Under the pieces are notes generated by a model. It was not told the DNA's origin, searched no databases, and saw only the letters and a list, made by a program, of their open reading frames with translations. Shown here piece after piece: positions 58,902 through 64,000 of a stretch of 64,000 nucleotides of DNA. The DNA is taken from NCBI GenBank assembly GCA_963816955.1, contig CAWFME010000002.1, positions 102,112 to 166,111 of the forward strand, given 5' to 3'. A program made the position numbers and the translations under genes. The first letter of the stretch is position 1. Every line of letters starts with the position of its first letter. This DNA is from DATFQI01 sp963816955 (GTDB lineage: Bacteria; Actinomycetota; Thermoleophilia; Solirubrobacterales; Solirubrobacteraceae).

Positions 58902-60386
58902 GTGCAGCCGCCCGACACCCGTTACGTCCGCCGCCCCGACGGCGTGAGCATCGCCTACCAGGTCTTCGGCAACGGGCCGGCCGACCTGCTGTACGCGCAG
59001 GGCTGGGTCTCGCATCTGGACCTGCAGTGGATGGACCCCGGCTTCACGAGCTTCCTGCGCCGGCTCGGCCAGTTCGCGCGGGTGATCGCCTTCGACAAGC
59101 CGGGCACCGGGCTCTCGGACCCGATGCCGAAGCTCGCCACGCTCGAGGAGCGCGTCGAGGACATGGTCCGGGTGCTGGATGCCGCCGGCTCCGATCGGGC
59201 CGTGCTGTTCGGCGTCTCCGAGGGCGGGCCGGCGTCGCTGCTGTTCGCCGCGCTCCACCCCGATCGCGTCGAGAAGCTGATCCTCTACGGCTCCTTCCCG
59301 AGCGGCACCCCGCCCGCCGAGCGTCCGCCCGAGCTGGGCGAGGACGAATGGCGCGCCTACGCCGAGCGCTCGCGCATGACGCGGGAGGCGGTGGAGGAGA
59401 TCGTCGAGCGCTGGGGCGAGGGACGCGTCGTCGACCTCTTCGCCCCGAGCGTCGCGAACCGGCTACAACGCCGCTTCTGGGGCGCCTTCGAGCGCGCGGC
59501 CGCCAGCCCGGGCATGGCACGCGCCCTGATGAACGCGGTCTACGCGATCGACGTCAGCGAGATCCTGCCCACCGTCGCGGTGCCGGCGCTGATCCTGCAC
59601 CGCCGCGGCGACGTGATCCCGGTCGGCAACGCGCGGATCCTCGCCGCGCGCATCCCGGGGGCGCGGCTCGTCGAGCTCGACGGCGACGACCACGCGTTCT
59701 GGTTCGGCGACTTCGAGCCGATCGTCGCCGAGATGGAGCGCTTCGTGACCGGCGGCCGGGCGCACGCCGAACCGGAGCGCCAGCTCTCGACCGTCCTGTT
59801 CACCGACATCGTGAACTCCACCCGGCGCGCGGCCGAGCTGGGCGACCACCGCTGGCGGGCCGTGCTCGAGGAGCACGACGCGCTGGTGCGCCGGCACGTG
59901 GAGGTCGCGGGCGGCCGCGTCGTCAAGTCGCTCGGGGACGGCTCGCTGTCGCTGTTCGGGGGCCCGGCACGCGCGGTCCGCTGCGCGGAGGAGCTGATGG
60001 CGGCGCTCGCCGACGCGGGCCTTGCGGTCCGCGCGGGGCTCCATACGGGCGAGTGCGAGATCGTCGGCGACGACGTGGCCGGTCTCGCCGTCCACATCGG
60101 CGCGCGCATCGGCGCCCTCTCCGGCGCGGGCGAGATCCTCGTCTCGAGCACGGTCGCCGACCTCGTCGTCGGCTCCGGGCTGTCGTTCCAGCCGCGCGGT
60201 ACGCACGCGCTCAAGGGCGTGCCGGGTGAGTGGCGGCTGCTGGCGGTCGGCTCGGACGCGGGGCCCGCCGCCCCGATCGCCGCGGCGCACGACACGATGC
60301 GCGCAACGGACCGGATGGCCGTCAAGCTCGCGCGCCGGGCGCCGCGGGCGATGCGGGCGGCGGCCCGGCTCTCCCAGCGGCGCTAG
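58902..60386 (+). CDS. Alpha/beta hydrolase fused to a class III adenylate/guanylate cyclase
   Basis: 494 residues. The first 285 are an alpha/beta hydrolase: VIAFDKPGTGLSDPMPK, nucleophile elbow LFGVSEGGPASLL (Ser105 in GVSEG), VPALILHRRGDVIP and LDGDDHAFWFGD with acid and His. From about 295 a cyclase domain follows: LSTVLFTDIVNSTRRAAELG (metal Asp residues), VVKSLGDGSLSLFGGPARAV (GDG with Lys for purine recognition), and AGEILVSSTVADLVVGSGLS, HALKGVPGEWRLLAV. It probably makes cAMP in response to a ligand or product of the hydrolase part. GTG 58902 is the start; its stop shares CTAG with the next gene. Confidence 0.92.
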   Translation: MQPPDTRYVRRPDGVSIAYQVFGNGPADLLYAQGWVSHLDLQWMDPGFTSFLRRLGQFARVIAFDKPGTGLSDPMPKLATLEERVEDMVRVLDAAGSDRAVLFGVSEGGPASLLFAALHPDRVEKLILYGSFPSGTPPAERPPELGEDEWRAYAERSRMTREAVEEIVERWGEGRVVDLFAPSVANRLQRRFWGAFERAAASPGMARALMNAVYAIDVSEILPTVAVPALILHRRGDVIPVGNARILAARIPGARLVELDGDDHAFWFGDFEPIVAEMERFVTGGRAHAEPERQLSTVLFTDIVNSTRRAAELGDHRWRAVLEEHDALVRRHVEVAGGRVVKSLGDGSLSLFGGPARAVRCAEELMAALADAGLAVRAGLHTGECEIVGDDVAGLAVHIGARIGALSGAGEILVSSTVADLVVGSGLSFQPRGTHALKGVPGEWRLLAVGSDAGPAAPIAAAHDTMRATDRMAVKLARRAPRAMRAAARLSQRR

Positions 60387-60715
60387 CGCTCGCGCGGGGC
60401 GTCCGCTTCGGGCGGCTCGTCGTCGCCCGCGCCGTGGATCGCCGCGTAGCGGTCGCGCACGATCCCCAGCCAGCGGCACACCGCCGCGTTGCCGGCGGTG
60501 CGCTGGAGCTGGAGCACGAACCGCCGCCGCTCGCCGGCGCTCGAGAGCGCCAGCACGTCGCGCATGCCGCCCAGGCCCTCGGGCGAGCGCGCCCCGTAGG
60601 GGACCGCCACCGGCGCCGCGGTGGCGGCCTCGAGCGCGACGGTCTCCGTCTCGGGGACGAGCCGCGCCGGCGTCTCCGCGGCGGGCTCGAGCTCGGGGCG
60701 GCCGGTTGCGCTCAC
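60383..60715 (-). CDS. Small protein with LQRTAGNAAV motif (DUF4157/eCIS-associated-like)
   Basis: 110 residues. A low-complexity Pro/Ala/Glu N-terminus is followed by RRRFVLQLQRTAGNAAVCRW (about 63-82). The LQR(S/T)AGN(A)AV core is a hallmark of actinobacterial proteins linked to DUF4157 domains and extracellular contractile injection systems, where it precedes the effector or toxin part. Here there is no large domain after it, and no injection-system genes are visible. It may be a remnant, an adaptor or a short effector. Its stop overlaps the cyclase gene stop. Confidence 0.55.
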   Translation of the reverse strand: MSATGRPELEPAAETPARLVPETETVALEAATAAPVAVPYGARSPEGLGGMRDVLALSSAGERRRFVLQLQRTAGNAAVCRWLGIVRDRYAAIHGAGDDEPPEADAPRER

Positions 60716-60747
60716 AGGCGCATCCTGCCGACTGGCGGCCGCGCTGG

Positions 60748-61410
60748 CTAGTGCACGGTCAGCGTGCGCTCGCGCGAGACGCCCTCGGCGTGGTCGGCGT
60801 GCGCGGCGATCACGGTGCGGTAGGTGCCGTTGCGACGGACCCGGAAGCGCTTGGAGTAGCGCGAGTAGGCGCTGCCGGCGTCGCGCAGCAGCGGCGACTT
60901 GACCGTGACCCAGGTGCCGTCGGCGCGCTTGCGCTGGATCGCCACGCGGGTGCCGTCGTGCTGCGGGCGCACCGTGCCGCGGAAGCGGACGCGCTGGCCC
61001 TTGCGCGGGGTCGAGTCGGACACCTTCAGCCCGACGAGCGGGGCGACCGCGACGGGCGTGTCGGCGCTCGTGGCGGGCGGCGTCGTCGCCGCCGTCGCCC
61101 GGAAGACGGAGCTGTTCGCCGGGCGCTGCGTGAACGTGTAGTCGCCCTGCCCGTCGGTGGTGGCGGTCCCGGCGGGCACGAAGGTCGTGGCATCGGCGTC
61201 ACGGCGCTCGAGCGACACGACGACGCCGGCCTTGGCGCCCTTGACCTTGCCGGTCAGCGTGACGGGGGTCGAGAACGTGACCTGTGCGGCGGATGCCTTG
61301 AGCGTGACGTCGCCGGCCTTGGGCGGCTTCTGAGCTTGCACGGCGCTCGTGACGGCGAGCGCGGCGACGACGATGGCGAGCGTGGCGGCGAGGAGCAGGC
61401 GGATTCGCAT
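60748..61410 (-). CDS. Secreted beta-rich (Ig-like) protein
   Basis: 220 residues. ATG 61410 (GGGG upstream) gives a signal peptide RIRLLLAATLAIVVAALAVT with cleavage near VQA. The mature protein has two beta-rich halves, VTFSTPVTLTGKVKGAKAG and LKVSDSTPRKGQRVRFRGTV, each with strand-turn patterns typical of bacterial Ig-like or fibronectin-like domains, for example KGQRVRFRGTVRPQHDG. No catalytic motif is seen. It may bind a surface polymer. The start at 61434 would add eight residues without the positive n-region, so 61410 is preferred. Confidence 0.75.
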   Translation of the reverse strand: MRIRLLLAATLAIVVAALAVTSAVQAQKPPKAGDVTLKASAAQVTFSTPVTLTGKVKGAKAGVVVSLERRDADATTFVPAGTATTDGQGDYTFTQRPANSSVFRATAATTPPATSADTPVAVAPLVGLKVSDSTPRKGQRVRFRGTVRPQHDGTRVAIQRKRADGTWVTVKSPLLRDAGSAYSRYSKRFRVRRNGTYRTVIAAHADHAEGVSRERTLTVH

Positions 61411-61448
61411 ATCCCCAACCACCCCGCGAAGCACCGGGAAGTTGGGAG

Positions 61449-62741
61449 TTAGTCGTCCTCGTCGCCGTCGGCGCCTGCGAGCAGCCCCTCGATCTGCTCC
61501 AGATGCGCCTTCACGCGATCCTCCATCGAACCCAGGATCTCGCGGGCGCTGGCGACCCCGTTGGTCGCGATGGTGAGCTGCTGGCGGATCCGGCGGCCCT
61601 CCTCGAGCGCGCCGAGCGCGCGCTCGAGCTCGCCGCGGACGGCGGTCGTGTCCAGGCCCTCGGCCTCGCCGCGCGCCATCAGCACGCGAGCGCGGGCCAG
61701 CAGATACGCGAGCTGGAGCGCCTGCGGGCCCTGCTCGGGGTCGTAGACCACGAACAGCTTGTCGCCGTTGATCTCGCGCAACGGCTGCACGCGCGCCGGC
61801 AGCTGCTCCTCCGATGGGACGACCCAGATCGCGTACGACGCGTCGCGGTGGTCCATCGCCTCGTCGAGCTCCGCGAGCGCGACCTTCTTGGCCGCGCGCG
61901 AGTTCTTGGCCTCGAAGACGATCCGCCCGCGCGGCGAGCCCGAGCAGCCGTCGATCGCCACCACGACGTCGCCCTTGCGCCCGCCGACGCCCGGCAGGTC
62001 GCCGACCGAGTCGCAGTCGTCGCCGGCGCCGCCCGCGATCGCGTCCACCGCCTCGAACACCGCCTCCTCGTAGGGGCGGCCCTTGGCGGTCGAGCGGTCG
62101 TGCACGGCGGCGACCTCGAGCGCCTTCTCGCGCTCGGACTGCAGCTTGGCGATCTCCAGCTGCAGCGAGCCGATCCGCTGGTTCATCTCGCGCAGGTGGG
62201 CGTGCTGCTGGTCGGAGGACTGGCGGATCGCCTGCACCGCGAGCTTCTGGAAGGAAGCCAGCGGGTTGGACTCGTCGGCGCTCGAGAACTGCTTGTAGAG
62301 CCGCTCCCGCGACTCGTTGAGCAGCTCGGCCACGGCGGTGCGCACCTGGTGCTGGACCGCGGTGCTCGACTCGGCGCCGAAATGGCGCGCCAGCACGCGC
62401 GTGACGTGCCCCTGGTCGGGGCCGAAGGCCTCCTCGAGCCGCGTGCGCAGCTCGGTCACCACCTGCTCGGAGGTCTCGCCCAGGCGTGCCTCGACCTCGC
62501 GCGAGGCCTTCTCCATGTCCGCCCGCAGCACCTCGACGCTCGAGCCGGCCTGCTCGCGCTCGAGCACGCGGGCGCCGATCTCGATCATGTCGGCGACGAC
62601 GCGCGCGGGGTCCTCGCCCGCCTCGATCGCGCGGCTCACCAGCTCGGCGGCGACCGGATCGTCGACGACGACGTTCTCGACGATCAGGCGCCCGACGAGC
62701 GCGTGGACGCGGCTCGGGCGGAGTGGCGTTGCGGCTTCCAT
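61449..62741 (-). CDS. Coiled-coil protein with PD-(D/E)XK nuclease-like domain
   Basis: 430 residues. After an N-terminal helical part (HALVGRLIVENVVVDDPVAA) comes a long coiled coil (about 65-225; VLRADMEKASREVEARLGET, HLREMNQRIGSLQLEIAKLQ). Then KGRPYEEAVFEAVDAIAG, GGRKGDVVVAIDG and RGRIVFEAKNSRAAKKVALA follow the E...GD(x)V...(V)(F)EAK order of PD-(D/E)XK nucleases, near 230-290. The C-terminal third is helical. The shape, coiled coil plus nuclease-like core, recalls RmuC. It may act in DNA recombination or repair. ATG 62741 is preferred over TTG 62747. Confidence 0.7.
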   Translation of the reverse strand: MEAATPLRPSRVHALVGRLIVENVVVDDPVAAELVSRAIEAGEDPARVVADMIEIGARVLEREQAGSSVEVLRADMEKASREVEARLGETSEQVVTELRTRLEEAFGPDQGHVTRVLARHFGAESSTAVQHQVRTAVAELLNESRERLYKQFSSADESNPLASFQKLAVQAIRQSSDQQHAHLREMNQRIGSLQLEIAKLQSEREKALEVAAVHDRSTAKGRPYEEAVFEAVDAIAGGAGDDCDSVGDLPGVGGRKGDVVVAIDGCSGSPRGRIVFEAKNSRAAKKVALAELDEAMDHRDASYAIWVVPSEEQLPARVQPLREINGDKLFVVYDPEQGPQALQLAYLLARARVLMARGEAEGLDTTAVRGELERALGALEEGRRIRQQLTIATNGVASAREILGSMEDRVKAHLEQIEGLLAGADGDEDD

Positions 62742-62765
62742 GGGCAACGCCGCAGGCTACGCCCG

Positions 62766-63046
62766 TCAGCGGACGTCGAAGGAGCGCAGGCCCTCGGGCT
62801 CCTCGGATGCGACGTCGACCGCGTCGACCTGCGAGTGGCCCGGCCCCGCGCGCGTGAAGTCCACGAGCGCGGCGACCGCGTCCGGCGAGCCCTCGAAGAC
62901 CGCCTCGACCGACCCGTCACCGCAGTTGCGCACCCAGCCCGCGACGCCGCGGCGCTCGCGCCTCGCGGCGCGTGCTGTCGCGGAAGAACACGCCCTGGAC
63001 GCGTGCCCGTGGCGCGGACCCGGCGGCGGACGGGTGATTCGGCCAT
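62766..63046 (-). pseudogene. acyP: Acylphosphatase, two apparent frameshifts
   Basis: About 93 residues. ATG 63046 starts MAESPVRRRVRATG; one extra base at about 63003-63008 precedes RVQGVFFRDSTRREA (substrate-binding loop GVFFR with catalytic Arg). A second extra base at about 62957-62961 leads to RRGVAGWVRNCGDGSVEAVF, with the catalytic Asn in GWVRN, and VDFTRAGPGHSQVDAVDVAS. All active-site residues are present, so the gene is probably intact. The enzyme hydrolyses carboxyl phosphates such as acetyl or aminoacyl phosphates. Confidence 0.8.
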
Positions 63047-63065
63047 CCACGGGTACCGTAGACGG

Positions 63066-64000
63066 ATGAGCTCCGTGAGCGCACGCTCGCTCGCCGCCGA
63101 GCTCGAGGCCGCCGGCGGGCGTCCAGGCCCCCGCGACCGCCGCCGCGCGGCTGCGCGAGGTGCTCGCCGCGGCGCTGCGCCACGGCCGCGAGGAGCTCGC
63201 CAAGCCGCGCTCGGGCTACGACGCGCCCGTCGAGGTCGCCTTCGCCGCCCAGGACGGCCTGCTGCTGGCCGCCACGCCTGCGGACCCCGATCTGCGCGCC
63301 GACCCCGAGGCGGCCGGCGAGCGCGAGTGGCTGCTCGTCGCCGCCGCCGTCGCGGCGCTGGCCGACCTCGCGTGCCCGGGCACCCCCGCCGGCGCCGCCG
63401 ACCTCGCGCTGCGCACGGGCGAGGCCGTGGGCGGGCTGCTGCTCGCCTATCCGGCCGAGCGTCGACCCCGCCGAGCTCGCGGAGTTCGCCCCCGTGGTCT
63501 TCGAGGAGCGCGCCGGCGCGATCGACCGGCTGCGCGCCGCCGCCCGCACGCTCCCGGCGGGCGTGCTCGAGGTGGGCGACCTGCGCGAGCCGATCGGCGC
63601 CCGGGCACCCGCTGCGGGTCGCCGAGGCCGAGGCACGCCTGGGGCCGGAGTACGAGGGCGAGCAGCGCGAGGAGGCATTGCTGGCGCTGCTGGGCGGCGG
63701 CGCCGGCGCCGCGGTGCGGCCCCACGAGGACCCCGACCCGGCCCGCCGCGTGGCCCGGCGGATCCTGCAGCGGCTCGACGGGATGGGCAAGTGGGGCGGC
63801 TACCACACGGACTTCGCCCACCTCGCGCGCGGCTTCGCGGGCAACGACCGCGCGCTCGCGCAGGCGGCCGGGGAGGCGCTGCTGGACGCCGGGCTGCTGG
63901 CGGAGAAGCCCTCGGTGGGCCAGCGCCACGTGTTCCTCAACCCGCGCCGGGCGCGCGACATCCGGGCCTTCATCGAGACGGGCGAGGCCCCATCGGAGCT
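63066..64000 (+). pseudogene. Unrecognised cytoplasmic protein, three apparent frameshifts, 3' end outside window
   Basis: No single frame stays open, but four segments join into one protein if one base is removed near 63118, near 63460 and near 63601. ATG 63066 starts MSSVSARSLAAELEAAG. Then come APATAAARLREVLAAALRHG, PRSGYDAPVEVAFAAQDGLL, REWLLVAAAVAALADLACPG, then ELAEFAPVVFEERAGAIDRL, and the last segment with RVARRILQRLDGMGKWGGYH, TDFAHLARGFAGNDRALAQA and PRRARDIRAFIETGEAPSE. Codon-position base bias follows the joined frames. I do not recognise the family. It runs off the right edge. Confidence 0.6.

Overview
The window looks like a chromosomal segment of a very high-GC actinobacterium. 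GTG starts are frequent, genes are tightly packed with many 4-nt start/stop overlaps, and several families are typical of the Thermoleophilia/Solirubrobacterales (a DUF3352 protein, a Zn-type L28, the cmk-der-...-metK-...-priA-def-fmt-rsmB-rpe order). That taxonomic placement is inference from gene content and base composition. No tRNA, rRNA, CRISPR array, integrase or insertion sequence was seen.

Layout. A housekeeping backbone on the plus strand is split by accessory blocks. 1-5048: cmk, der, a membrane-anchored DUF3352 protein, metK. 5056-9433: accessory block (solute symporter, galactokinase, orphan DNA methyltransferase), ending in a large inverted repeat. 9774-17988: priA, def, an fmt fused to HEAT repeats, an inverted surface-protein gene, a frameshifted rsmB, a zinc-ribbon gene, rpe. 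18062-22483: two response regulators and a MacB/LolD-type ABC exporter. 22666-26095: a cysH-cysD-cysN-cysC sulfate-assimilation operon, close to a UDP-sulfoquinovose synthase (28503-29708) that could use its sulfite to make sulfolipid. 26092-38666: membrane glycosyltransferases, a methyltransferase and a flippase for cell-envelope glycans, surrounding a three-gene operon (29877-32453) that encodes a secreted caspase/CHAT-like protein, a MauE-like protein fused to a Tat-type signal and a Cys-rich tail, and a small HTH-like protein. 38708-42328: riboflavin genes ribD, ribE, ribBA, ribH with a long hairpin inside the operon. 42388-47221 (minus): sugar oxidoreductase, orphan solute-binding lipoprotein, methyltransferase, Ser/Thr kinase. 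47263-58877: rpmB, a FakA-like gene, recG, rsmD, coaD and a coiled-coil gene, interrupted by a two-component system and by a block of six small accessory genes. 58902-64000: hydrolase-cyclase fusion, a protein with an LQRTAGNAAV motif, a secreted protein, a coiled-coil nuclease-like protein, acylphosphatase and an incomplete gene.

Two window-wide patterns stand out. First, several intergenic spacers are almost filled by locus-specific imperfect inverted repeats (about 9459-9752, 22486-22651, 39836-39985, 55437-55574). Two of these, plus a third spacer after recG, carry a shared REP-like palindrome (AGCGGTGGAT ... ATCCACCGCT) with a GCCTGRG-type loop. The one inside the riboflavin operon buries the ribE ribosome binding site. 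Second, nine genes need frame corrections at about 14 places, nearly all explained by one extra base. This is more likely sequencing or assembly error than decay, so those genes should be treated as probably intact in the organism.

The best candidate for an undescribed system is the 29877-32453 operon. Its proposed function is inference from domain-like features only.
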